Shown here one piece after another: positions 9,728 through 20,377 of a DNA stretch of 64,000 nt. Positions within the stretch are counted from its first letter, which is position 1, and every line of letters starts with the position of its first letter. Source of the DNA: Cymbidium sinense (Eukaryota; Streptophyta; Magnoliopsida; Asparagales; Orchidaceae); the NCBI GenBank assembly GCA_021442155.1, contig CM038232.1, positions 63,271,436-63,335,435 of the forward strand, written 5' to 3'. The notes beneath the pieces were generated by a model. It made no database searches. It worked only from the letters and a program-made list of their open reading frames with translations, and was not told the origin of the DNA. The translations under genes were made by a program, and so were the position numbers.

Positions 9728-11883
9728 AAGATGAACTTGACCCATTGATTTGAGTCAAATTGGGTCAAACCAAGGTTTGGGACAAGTTCATATGACCATT
9801 TGAAATGTTTTGGTGGCATTGGTTTGTTTAAATTTGATATAGTTTTGAATTTGGATCATAAGACTTCATTTAGGTCAAATGGGTCAAGTTGACTTTGTTT
9901 TGACTTTATTTGAGGTAGGTCAAGGGTAGGTTTAGGTTAGGTTATTCATATGGAGTGGATTGGTATCTTTATTTCCAATCAATTTTGGTTAAGTTCAAAT
10001 TTGGCTCAACATGACCCCTTTAAGTCATGTTGGGTCTAAGGTCAATTTGGCTAGGTTAGGTCTAGTTGGCCAATTGAGGCTTTGGTCACATTCAACAAGT
10101 GATTTGGAATGAACTTGACCCATTGGTTTGAGTCAATTTAGCTTAGATCAAGTTTTGACCTATTTTGACTTTTTAGGTCAAGTGGCCAATTGGGTTGGCT
10201 TAGGCTCAAATGTTGGCTTGGTGAAGTTCAAACATAAGTCATGAGTGAACTTAGATCAATGGTTTCAATCAATTTGGCCTATGATGGAATTTGGCTATGT
10301 TAGGTTTCATTTTAGGTTAAGTGTTGACTTGGTCAATCCTTAGATTTGACTTGGTTTGACCCAATTTGAATGATTGATCATCACATGATGATTGTTGATT
10401 ATGATGAGAAGCAAAGATGAGTTTGGTTCTATCTAATTTGGTTAGGATTAGAATTTGGCTCATAAGGGTACTTTAGGTTACTTTGGGTCAAGTGAGCCTA
10501 AGTAGGTCAAATAACTTGGTCAAAGCTTGATTTGAAGTTGATTTAACTTATTTGTGGACTTATGATTGAAATATAAATCCATTTGCAAGTGGTTTGAATT
10601 CAAAAGGGGTTTTGATCTATTTAACAATTTCTTATTGAAAGGATGAATATGAAGGGATTTTGGCTTTGATTTTTGAATTAGGTTTTGATTGTTTGATTGA
10701 AGTTTGGATATATATATTGTTCATGATTGTAGGTTTGATTGAATCATGAGAGAAAATCAAGAGTTTGACTTGATTTGAAGTTGATTTGGCTAAGTTCAAG
10801 ATTCTAACTTGAAAGGATTAGATTGGATTTTGAGTTGATTTGAGTTTGATTTTTGGAATTGGTTTTCATTGTTTGAATTTACATTTCATTTATATATGTG
10901 AATATAAATGAGGATATAAATTGATCATGAGAAAATTTTGAGGATTTGAAGTGGTTTAATCATGATTTAGGCTAAATCCATTAAAAGGGAATTTAAAGGA
11001 TTTTAGAAAAATTTTAAATTGGAATTTAATTTTTGGATTTGATTTGATTGATTTATATTTATATTTCATTTATATATGAGAATATAAATGAGTTTTGAGA
11101 AAATTCCATGAGTTCGAATAGGTTTGATCATGATTTGTGTTAAATCCATTAAAAGGAATTTGAAGGAGTTAAGGAAATTTTTAAACTGGAATTTAATTTT
11201 TTGGATTTGATTTGATTAATTTATATTTATATTGCATTCATATATGTGAATATAAATGAAAATATAAATGAGTTTTGAGAAAATCCTATGAGTTTGAATA
11301 GGTTTGATCATGATTTGGGTTAAATCCATTAAAAGGAATTTAAAGGATTTAAAGAAATATTTCATGAGTTGATTTGGAATTTTGAGTGGATTTGATTGGT
11401 TTGAATTTATATTTCATTCATATATGTGAATATAAATGAGAATATAAATAATTTATTAGAAAATCCCAAAGATTTTAATTGGTGTTGATCAAAATTTTGG
11501 TTAAGTTCTTAAGGAAGATTAAGGACTTAGGAAGGTTTGAGCTTAGGAATTTTGATGGATTTTGATCATGGATTTCAATCATAGATTTCAATCATGGATT
11601 TCAATCATGGATTTGATTTGAGTTTGGATAAAATCAAATGAGATTGATTTGGATTTTGACTTGAAGGATGGAAGTGAGGAATGGTTAAGCTAAGGGTAGC
11701 CAAATTTCCTAACACCCCTAAGGCATGACCAAATCCTATGGCTAACCCTTCTAAGTCTTCTTGGGCTAGGTTGAGTGTCCATCTAATCACTAGATGTATC
11801 TTAAGACTAAGGAACTCTTAATGTCTTAGAGGAATCCTATGTCTAAGATGGAGGTGTTGAGAGCTCATTCTAAAATGAGGTCA
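9728..11883 (-). mobile_element. Element B 3' LTR, 5' portion only
   Basis: Minus-strand LTR starting with TGACCTC (complement of GAGGTCA ending at 11,883) and running leftward. It matches 30,660-32,820 of the 5' LTR and lacks the remaining 4.9 kb. It includes the TTGAC-rich region (9,733-10,510) and four 170-180-bp units (10,860-11,500). The left edge at about 9,728-9,735 is an abrupt junction with ORF1 of element A. No convincing polypurine tract precedes the LTR start. Confidence 0.8.
10860..11500 (-). repeat. Four tandem LTR units of 170-180 bp with TATATA palindromes
   Basis: The segment with TTTCATTTATATATGTGAAT recurs at about 10,882, 11,062, 11,231 and 11,411, i.e. every 170-180 bases; each unit also carries a TTTGATCATGATTT-type palindrome and TTAAATCCATTAAA. 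The other LTRs carry 4 (31,830-32,470), 2 (about 39,340-39,660) and 1 (about 330-400) units. Confidence 0.75.
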
Positions 11884-14800
11884 ATAAAGGGAGCCCAATT
11901 GGTGTGGTGTGACTGACCAGGTTCACTACACATATTGGTGTTGACCGATATGATCGACAACACTGAAAGATCACAAGCATTAGCAGAAACAATCTATCCT
12001 TAACCCATGGAGTAGAGAGAATCTAGAGGCAAATGCAATGCTCTACTTATGTCCAAGATAAAAGAGAGAGGGAGGAATCCACTAAGGGATAGAGTGTGAA
12101 CCTTCCACTAGGGAAGCATGTTCAAGTCATCTAGAAGGGGATGAGAGGTTTGATTTGAGTTTTGCTAGGGAAGAGGGTTGAATTTATTTTAATTTATTAT
12201 TTGTTTAATTTGTTTTTGTTTGTTGCTTAGACTCCACGGGGGAATAGAAAAGTGAACTCTCCACTAAGGAAGGAAGTTCAAGTCATCCACAAGGGAGGGG
12301 TTGTGAAACCCACTAAGGGATTGGAATCCTAGATCCGTTGGGGGAACTAGAAAGATTTGCATCTCACTGAGGAGAAGAAAAGATTTGATTTTGATTAATT
12401 GTTTGTTTTATTTATTTCTTTGTTTCATTGGACTTATTTGTTTCAAATTTTTAGATTTATTTCAAATTTTGAATTTTAGATGGACCCTATTTATTTACGA
12501 TGAATCACACTGAGTAGGAGCCACGGAGGTCTAGACCTAATTCAGATTTACTAATATTAAGGGCTAATTTACTAAACACAGAGTAGGACTAGCCAACCTA
12601 AGGGATGCCTTTAGGTATACAGTAGCTATACTAGGAAGAAAGTGTAGTAGACTTTCATGTTCCAAAGTAGGAACTAGTTGTTGGGGTAATTTATTGGCTA
12701 GGCAATAGATTGAACCCAACCTGAAGCTGACTATTGTGTAAATGCCTCTGGGGGACCTAAATTAACTTAAAGATAGTCACTGGTTGATTTCATTTTTAGG
12801 TTGTTTCGATTGATTGATGGTCCTATTGGTTTGCGATGAACTGCACTAAGTAGGGGCCATGGGTGGCCTAGACCTAACTCAGATTTACCAATCCAAATGA
12901 AATAGTCTACCAACCACAAAGTAGGACTATCCAACCGAAGGAGTGTCTTTTGGTATACAGTGGTTAAGTCTTAAGAAGAAAGTGCATAGACTCACATCTT
13001 CTAAAAATAAGGAACCACTAGGGTGATTGGTTGGCAAAGCAATGAATCAAACTTGACCTAGGGCTGACTATTAAGTGAATGCTGTTGGGGGACATAAATC
13101 AACTCAAGGATAGCCAAAGAGTTAAATTTCATTTTAAAATTTGTTTATTTATGGTGAATCTTATTGGTTTGCGATGGATCACACTAAGTAGGGGCCATGG
13201 AGGCCTAAACCTAACTCAGATTTACCATTCTAAAGAGAGTAGTCTACCAACCACAAGGTAAGATTATCCAACCAAAGGAATGGCTTTCGATATATAGTGG
13301 TCAAGTCTTAAGAAGAAAGCACGGGGACTCACATATTCTAAAAAGATAAGAAACCACTGAGGTGATCGGTTGCTTTGGGCAACAAATCGAACTCGACCTT
13401 GGGCTGACTATTGAGTGAATGCCGCTGGGGGACTTAAATCAGCTCAAAGAAAGTCAAAGATAGATTTCATTTTTAGATTATTTTAGGTTTTGATGGATTT
13501 CGTTGGTTTGCAATGGTCAAACTGAGAAGGAGCTCATATCAGCATAAACTATCTCAAATTTACTGAACCAAAGGGAGTAGCTTCCCGGCCAATGGGAGAG
13601 CTATCCGACGAAAAGAGTGTCTTTTGGTTTACAATGGTCAAGGCTTAAGAAGAAAGCACTGAGACTCATATCTTCTAGAAATAAGGAACCACTTGGGTGA
13701 TCAGTTGCTTTGGGCAACAAATTGAACCTGACATAAGGCTGGCTATTGAGTGAATGCCACTGGGGCACTTAAATCACCTCAAGGATAGTCTAAGATAGTT
13801 TCATTTTTTTAGGTTTATTTATTTTTGATGGATTCCATTGGTTTGCGATGGATCAAACTGAGAAGGAGCTCATATCAGCCTAGACCTATCTCAGATTTAC
13901 TGAACCAAAGAGAGTAGCTTCCTAGCCTATGGGAGAACTATCCGACCAATGGAGTGCCTTTTAGTTTGTAATGATCAATTTAAGAAAAGAAAGCTCGGTG
14001 ACTCACATCTTCCACTACAAAAGACCACTGGAGTGATCGATTATTTTGGGCAACAAATAACCTGACCTAGGGCTTCCCATCGGTTTGTGAGAGTTATGCA
14101 AGAAAGAATGTGTCATAGTCTTATATCTTCTAAAGTGGAATCACTGCCGTGGTAACCTGTTTGTGAAAAAATAGATTGAACCTGACTTAAGGGCTACTAC
14201 AGAGTGAGTATCGACCCAGGGATTTATCTGAACTCAGGTAGTCAAGAAATTATGATAGGGAGTTCTGCTGACACTGCCCTTAAGATAGGATGCCTGCTTG
14301 GGAAAAGGGGTCCTTTGGGGGCTTGAATTCTTAATCCATAAGCAAATTAATTTTATTTATTTTAGTTTTAGTTTTTTTTATCGTCAACTTTATTAGTTTG
14401 TGCGGGATCAAATTGAGAAGGAGCATATATCAGCCTAGACCTATCTCAAATTTACTAAACCAAGGGAGAATCTGCATATCCGCTGAACAAATTCTCCAAC
14501 CACAGGGGTGGCTACTAGGAAAGGGGGACTATCCAATCCAAAAGCAACCTGGGTAGTGTCTAAATGGGGTCGCAAAGGACTTGATCCACATAGAGTGCCC
14601 ACAGGGGATGGGGCCACTATGGGGCTTAATCCAACACCCTGGAGAAGATGACATGGCTAGTCATAAATCCAATAGGTATTCGATGTCCAACTTAAGGAGA
14701 AAGCATGGGGACTCACATTTGCCAAGGGTGGTGTACTCACCAGGTGAGTCACTGTAAGCATAGCGAACATCAATCAACCTAAGGTGCCCGTTGGTTTGCA

Positions 14801-15660
14801 ACAATCAGCCTAGAAAGAAAGCTCAGACTCACATCCTCCTATAATAAAATTGACTGTTGGGATAGTCTATCTTAGGCTCAACAGGTGTTATCAAACCTAG
14901 GGTGACTGCTGAGTGAATGTCATTGGGGGACTTATATCAACTCAAATGTAGTTAAGAGGTAAGGAGCCTCTGGGGGGCTTGCCCTAAATCTCCAATATAC
15001 TCAACCTAATTACTGCATGATGGATAGATCAAGAAGAAAGCACGAGGACTCACATCTTCTTAAACAAAGTCAACATGAGGTAGCTTATTAGTTGGGCAGT
15101 GAAGTCTACCATACTAACAAAGCACTCGTTGGTTTGCAATGATCAAGTTAGAAGAAAGCACGAGGACTCACATTTTCCAACAAATGATCATTAGGGTGAC
15201 ACACTAGTGAGATAGTATGTAGACCCGACCTAAAGTAGCTAATGAGTGAGTGCCATAGGGGCTTGCTCCCACATCAAAGTAGCCTAAGATAAAATATTTG
15301 TCCTTGTCTTTGTGCATGTGTTAAAAGGCATAAGATGCCTCTGGGTTCTCTCACAACTTTCTTAAACACATTGGACTATGATGGAATGGTGCCACAGATG
15401 GAAACCGGGATAATCCCACTAAGAAAGGATGCTGCTTGGGTTCTCTTACACCTAACTTAGTTGTGTTAATTGAAATAGGATACCACTTGGGTTCTCTCAT
15501 ACCTATTCTAATTGTGTTGGGAGGTTTGTTTGTGATGTGAAAGAGGGATAGGATGCCAATATGGGACTCTTACACCTACCCTAAAACACGTTATGACAGA
15601 TTCACAAGATAAAAAAATAAGGCTTCGAAAGAAGAGAAGATTTGATGAACGGAATCAGAT
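11884..15660 (-). other. Element B 3' untranslated region between integrase and 3' LTR
   Basis: About 3.8 kb without a coding frame, dominated by degenerate tandem repeats: a roughly 155-bp pair near 12,070-12,330 (CCACTAAGGGA and AAGTTCAAGTCATC motifs), the 335-bp array (12,490-14,500), a family of ACTCACATCTTC-bearing units every 110-220 bp (14,690-15,240), and about four 65-75-bp units with TTGGGTTCTCT (15,330-15,590). Hypervariable, tandem-repeat-rich 3' regions are an established trait of Tat/Ogre elements and a known source of satellite DNA. Confidence 0.75.
12490..14500 (-). repeat. 335-bp tandem repeat array in the 3' region of element B
   Basis: A diagnostic block (GCGATGGATCACACT, then AAGTAGGGGCCATGG or AAGGAGCTCATATC, then CTCAGATTTAC) recurs at about 12,497, 12,832, 13,165, 13,508 and 13,840, giving spacings of 332-343 bases, with a more diverged copy at about 14,396. 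Inside each unit a second block (AAGAAAGCAC...ACTCACATCTTC...CACTGGGGTGATC) repeats in register. The units fall into two subtypes (first three versus later ones). Confidence 0.8.
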
Positions 15661-15701
15661 TTTATTCTTTTATTAATGATTATTTTCAAACATGATTTAT
15701 T

Positions 15702-16745
15702 TTATGGGTAATATTTCTTTAGATAGAGGCCATTAATTTGAAGCCTCGAGTGTTCCCCTTTACAATCAATAAGTTGATAAGATCCTACTTGGTAGGCCTT
15801 CTTTATGACATAGGTGCCTTCCCAAGTGGGTTCAAACTTGCCTCCCATCTTTCGACGGGTAACAATTGATCTTCTTAGGACTAACACAATTCTCCTACTT
15901 GGAAAGACCTAGGTCGGACTAGCTTGTTATAAGCTTGAATCATTTTGGCTTTATGCAACTTGAGATTTTGGCACGCCTGTAGGCGACTTTCCTCCAAACC
16001 TTTGAGCTCTTCTAACTGTAACTTTGCATTTGGTTCTAAAGTGATCTTGTCATCTAAAGCTATCCTTAGTGATGGGAGCTGAACTTCTAAAGGTAGAACA
16101 GCTTCAGACCCATACACTAAGGAAAATGGGGTAGATTGAGTCAGAGTCTGGTATGTGGTGCTGTAGGCCCACAAGGCTTCAACCAACTGCTCATGCTATT
16201 GTCACTTATTATCATCAAGAGCCTTCTTCAATATCTAGATGAGAGTTTTATTGAATGCTTCTGCTAAGCCATTAGCTTTGGGGTAGTAGATGGTAGAGTA
16301 TCTCCAGTCTATACAGTGTCTTTTGGTGAAGCTATTGATCTTGGTGCTTTTGAATGCAGTACCATTATAGTTCCTGAAAAATTGAAGCACATGCTGAGCT
16401 GTGACCTCTCTTAGTGGGATGACTTACTTGGACAAGTAGTCAGTGGCAGGTAGAATGAATCGATGACCCTTGGAAGAAGGAGGATCGATCGGATCTACAA
16501 TGTCAGTACCCCAACACTCAAATGGCCATGAGGCCAATGTAGGGTGTACAATGTTGGGTGGTTGGCGGAGGACCACACAATGTACCTGACACTGATGGCA
16601 TCTTTTAGCTACATCGAAGGCCAGTAGTATCATAGCATCTTGATCTTCATCTTCATCTTTGGATCAAATTGATGAGCTCCACATAGACCCGCATGTACCT
16701 CGGTTACAATGCCATGGGCTTCATGTTTGTCTAAATAACATAACC
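15702..16745 (-). pseudogene. Element B integrase, inactivated
   Basis: Retroviral-type integrase that would insert the cDNA. In minus-strand order: zinc-binding HHCC region with EVHAGLCGAHQF and CHQC (about 16,700-16,590), core opening GTDIVDPIDPPSSKGHRF holding the first catalytic Asp, NGTAF segment (about 16,365), ANGLAEAFNKTL holding the catalytic Glu, EALWAYSTTYQTLTQSTPF (about 16,170), YGSEAVLPLEV, and a C-terminal GPY/F-like stretch (KMGGKFEPTWEGTYVI, about 15,840). The second catalytic Asp is missing: the position reads NYNGTAF (Tyr codon at 16,367-16,369) where the family has SDNGT. Stops occur after KMKMKIKML and after AFNKTLI, and there is a frameshift near 16,625. No chromodomain is seen, as expected for Tat. 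Confidence 0.85.
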
Positions 16746-16806
16746 ACATTTTGTCAAAGGATCAAAGGTACATGGTGCCATCAATGAGAGCGTAGGAGAG
16801 AGCTCT

Positions 16807-17425
16807 TTATTTCAACTGATGGGCTTGTGACTTTTCTAGAGGTAGTTTTCCAGTGTTCAAGTAGTCTATGAACGGTTGCCTCCAATCCAGCTCCTCATCC
16901 TTTTTGGCGATGGTAACCTCCCCTTCAAGAGAAAGTCTCTCGATGAGTTCAACATCAATAATGGACAGGACTTGTCTATTTTGGAATCTTATTGGAATGC
17001 ACTCATCTTTTGGGCATGCCAATTTTTGGCAAGTTTGGCCAAAGCATTTGCTACTGCATTCTCTACTTGGGGAACCTTATAGATGATAACTTTGGGAATG
17101 TAGGCTAGCAACTTCATGGTGTACTCATGGTAATGATGAAGCTTGGGTTTGAGGACCTTATATGACCCGACAATCTGATTGATAATGGAGAATCCCTAAA
17201 GATATTGATGCTTTTGACACTGATAGTGATGACTAACTCTAGACTGACAATCAAAGCCTCATACTCGACTTCGTTGTTGGTGCAAGGGTTGGAAAGATAG
17301 TATGAGAATCTCATCACATTTCGATTTGGAGTTAGAAGAATGATTCCTACCTCTGCCTTACCTGGGAGAGTAACCTTTAAGAAAAGAAGTAGCACCATCA
17401 AAATACATCTCCCATTGGCAGTTTT
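16807..17425 (-). pseudogene. Element B archaeal-type RNase H (aRNH) and linker to integrase
   Basis: A second RNase H domain lies between the retroviral RNase H and integrase, diagnostic of the Tat lineage. The first catalytic Asp is in WEMYFDGATS (codon at 17,397-17,399). A frameshift follows, then GIILLTPNRNVMRFSYYL and NPCTNNEVEYEALIVSLEL with the conserved Glu near 17,260. The downstream linker (17,022-16,807) contains DWRQPFIDYLNTGKLP, the usual stretch before the integrase zinc region. The domain is broken by at least one frameshift and a stop. Confidence 0.8.
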
Positions 17426-17862
17426 CGGCCTCCCCTAAGTTCATGATTTGTTCATCGGGGAGATTGTCACTAAGTGAAGAATCAGTAGGAAGTGGGTGTA
17501 CTGCTAAGAAATACGCTAGTGCCTATCCTTTTACTGCACGGAGGGGGTATGAATGTGATATCAAACTGCAGAAGTATCATGAACCATCGTGCCAAACGTC
17601 CAGATAAAGTTGGCTGTGTCATGAGATATTATAGTGGACTTTTCCTGGAGATCAAGTTCACCATATAAGAGAGCGTGTAGTGCCATAGATTTTGGGAGGC
17701 AAAGATCAAAGCTAGGCAATGTTTCTCAATATGTGGATAATTTGCTTCAATAGGGATTAGATGATGGCTAAGGTAGTAAAGAGCACTCTCCTTTCCTTTA
17801 TCATTGGCTTGGGCCAACAGAGCACCGAGTGAGTCATTTTCCAGAAGCTACTCCGAATGCAC
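17426..17862 (-). pseudogene. Element B retroviral-type RNase H remnant
   Basis: Recognised by ANDKGKESALYYLSHHLIP and NYPHIEKHCLALIFASQNLW (17,817-17,640), the connection/RNase H segment of Ty3/gypsy polyproteins. The frame is interrupted near 17,629 and stops recur towards the aRNH. It joins RT abnormally: compared with element V, about 0.3 kb encoding the RT thumb/connection is missing at about 17,855. Confidence 0.75.
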
Positions 17863-18503
17863 ACTTCAGGGGATTCATTTTCAGGTTATATTGTCTTAAT
17901 AGTTAGAAAACTACTCTCAAGTTAAAGAGGTGGTCTTCCTTTTATTTACTTTTGATTACTAGATCATCAACATAGCACTCAACCTGATGATGGATGAGTT
18001 CGTTAAAGATCTGAGTCATGGCCCATTGGTATGTAGCACCAGCATTTTTAAGGCCGAAAGCATGATCCTATAACAGAAGATTCTGATCGGGTTCAAAAAG
18101 TAGTGTTTCTTTCATCTTCAGGAGATATCTTGATTTGGTTATAGCCAGATGACCCATCATTGATAGAAAAGACTGCATGAGATGAGGCGATGTCCACCAT
18201 TAACTCTGGTATAGGAAGAAGAAACTCATCCTTAGGACATGCTTTATTTAAGTCCCTAAAATCGATGAATATGCAAATTTGTCCATTCTTCTTCTTAGCT
18301 GGGACGAAATTGGCTAACCAGGTAGGATATTTATCTTCCCTGATAAAACTAGCATCAATCAGTTTCTTGACTTCAGAAATGATCAATTATTTAATTTCTA
18401 ATCGCATGCGTGTAGAAGCTTGCTTAATAGGGGTAATGTTAGGGTCTATTGCTAGCTTGTGGACTGCTACGTCAGGAGATAATTCTAGAATTTCTTCATA
18501 ACT
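17862..18503 (-). pseudogene. Element B reverse transcriptase, C-terminally deleted
   Basis: RT would copy the RNA into cDNA. Visible in order: SPDVAVHKLAIDPNITPIKQ (from about 18,480), an in-frame stop, KKLIDASFIREDKYPTWLAN, CIFIDFRDLNKACPKDEF, INDGSSGYNQIKISPEDE with the first catalytic Asp, frameshift at about 18,093, then FGLKNAGATYQWAMTQIFN and ECYVDDL with the YVDD active site at 17,963-17,974. After YVDD the thumb is almost absent: RNase H begins only about 150 bases later, against about 490 in element V. Active-site residues survive but the enzyme is not encoded as one chain. Confidence 0.9.
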
Positions 18504-19456
18504 CTATCCTAAGAAATTTTTAAACTTAGTTAATAGCCTAACTAAGTCATTGGTTTCTTCTTCATTCAACAATGAACTGATGTACGTTGGGCGTGAATTT
18601 TCTTCTATCCCGAGGTTGATTTCTTTGAGCTTCTCTATTATTGAATGGATTTCTTCTTCAAATTCTGGAGGTGCATCCTTGACTTGAAAATCATTTGGAT
18701 CATTTAAGGTATCTAAACACACATTCTCATAAGAGTTGGGGTTATGTGAGAAGAACCTATCAGACTCTAAATAGTTGGTAACAACCAAGCAGGAATCACC
18801 ATCATCGACTGGACCCACTATACCGAATCCTAGCCCTGCTTTTGATTATGCTTCCTTGCCTAAGTTGTTCCATAATTTTTCAAAGTACTCTGACCTGTGC
18901 TTGGACCATGTGTGAGGAACTAAACCTTTTTGTATAAGATTTTTAACACAAGGCGAGTAAAAATTAAGCGATAATTCCTTTAATTCATTAAAAGTATCCT
19001 CCTCAAGTTCTACAACCACTTCAGGACTTAAGGAGGATGATCCCAAAAAGAACGTCTTCTGCTTCATGTCCCTGGAAGACTTAGGGACTTCCTTAACTAC
19101 TAAACTTTTAACTTTTTGAGATGAAAGTGAGGTTTGAGCTAGGGTTCCCAACTTACTACCTAATAGTTTTACATAAACCAAATTTGAATGCTTTGCTTTG
19201 TTTAGAATCCTGGTCTTCATCATTATTTGAAATGAACGTCACCTCCAATGGATCCCATTGAGAGGGTTGGTATACTAATCACATTAGACTTGTCCTCCAA
19301 GCTGGATTCCAAGTCTCTGTGAATAGTAAGGGTACTCTTACGAACTAGAACACGACCTCTGTTGGCTGAAGGCCAACTAGGTGGTCTCCCACCTATGGAA
19401 CTACATCTGTTTCTATCTATGCCTTTGCCTGGTAGAGGTTGAGTCATTCTACCCAC
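18504..19456 (-). pseudogene. Element B protease-RT linker region of pol
   Basis: Three adjoining open stretches (19,456-19,223, 19,223-18,846, 18,818-18,504) represent the poorly conserved region between protease and RT. Features: a proline/arginine-rich start, KHSNLVYVKLLGSKLGTLAQ, acidic EEDTFNELKELSLNFYSP, and an acidic helix EEEIHSIIEKLKEINLGIEE followed by NDLVRLLTKFKNFLG, which precedes RT in Tat elements. The corresponding V sequence lies at about 57,880-58,700. No catalytic function is expected. Confidence 0.65.
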
Positions 19457-19477
19457 ACGTTCATATGACGGAATGGA

Positions 19478-20296
19478 CTATGGGTGGAATGGGATATGCG
19501 GATCTATTTCTTTCTCATTTCCCCTTTCTTGTGGACTTGGATTTTCATTTTTCTTTTCATTTTCTTTCATCTTTTCTTTTTCTTTTATTTTTGCATTTGA
19601 ATTTTGCCCAAGTTCATGAGAAAGGGTGTGCTGAGGAAGATAATAGGTCGCATCCTCATAAATCTTAACCTCTCTAATTGAAAATGGCTTTTCATCACCG
19701 TTGACTCGATATTCGATTCCATCTTTTCTAAACTTGATGCACTGATGTATGGAGGATGGAATGATCTGGTTTTGATGTATCCAAGGCCTACCGAGCAAAG
19801 TAGTGAACAAAGTATTCAAATTAATGATGTAGAACTTGGCTTCAGTCTTCCAGTCACCTATGTCCAAAGGTAACACTATGGAACCTAAAGCTCACTCAGC
19901 GTATTCATTGAAGCCTCTCAACATCATTTGATCTCCTCAGAGCGTAGAGATATCAATCCTCAAATAGGCAAGGGTTTTTAGACTCATAATGTTCACCAAT
20001 GCAATTGGATCCACGAGAACTCTGGCCAGTCTGAACCTTCCCAAGTAAAATGTGATGTAGAGGCGGTTGTGCTCCAAGTCTCCTAGCAGAAGGTCTTCAT
20101 TTGTGAAGGTGATCCCTTGAGCTTCTTTTGTATAATGTGCTTCCTCACCTATAGCGGTCAGCTGAGCTAAGCATATCTCAGGATTAAAGAGGACCTTGAT
20201 TAGTGATTCCCTCATCTCTTTGGATAAGACAAGGGCATCGTATATGCTTAGCTTAGATGGCAACTTTCTTAGATGAGAAAGGACATTGTAGTCCAC
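19478..20296 (-). pseudogene. Element B aspartic protease region
   Basis: Retropepsin-type protease that would cleave the polyprotein. The first piece (20,296-19,937) has DYNVLSHLRKLPSKLSIYD, then ITFTNEDLLLGDLEHNRLY and the active-site region ARVLVDPIALVNIMSLKTL; the usual Gly after the catalytic Asp (D-x-G-S/A) reads Ile. The second (19,876-19,478) has FYIINLNTLFTTLLGRPWIH, the conserved LLGRPWIH end of the domain, followed by a charged tail rich in EKEKMKENEKK. The two are separated by a stop around 19,930. Confidence 0.8.
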
Positions 20297-20377
20297 CTTC
20301 GGCTAGTCTTCCACAAGCATATCCAAGGGTGAAGAATCCTTTAAAAGGGCTTCTTGATCTTCAGTACTAATGACTTA

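Noticed and set aside
11884..11990. Polypurine tract before the 3' LTR of element B
   Set aside because: No purine-rich run directly precedes the LTR start on the minus strand (it reads GGGCTCCCTTTAT), so none is annotated. The boundary rests on three independent homology breaks.
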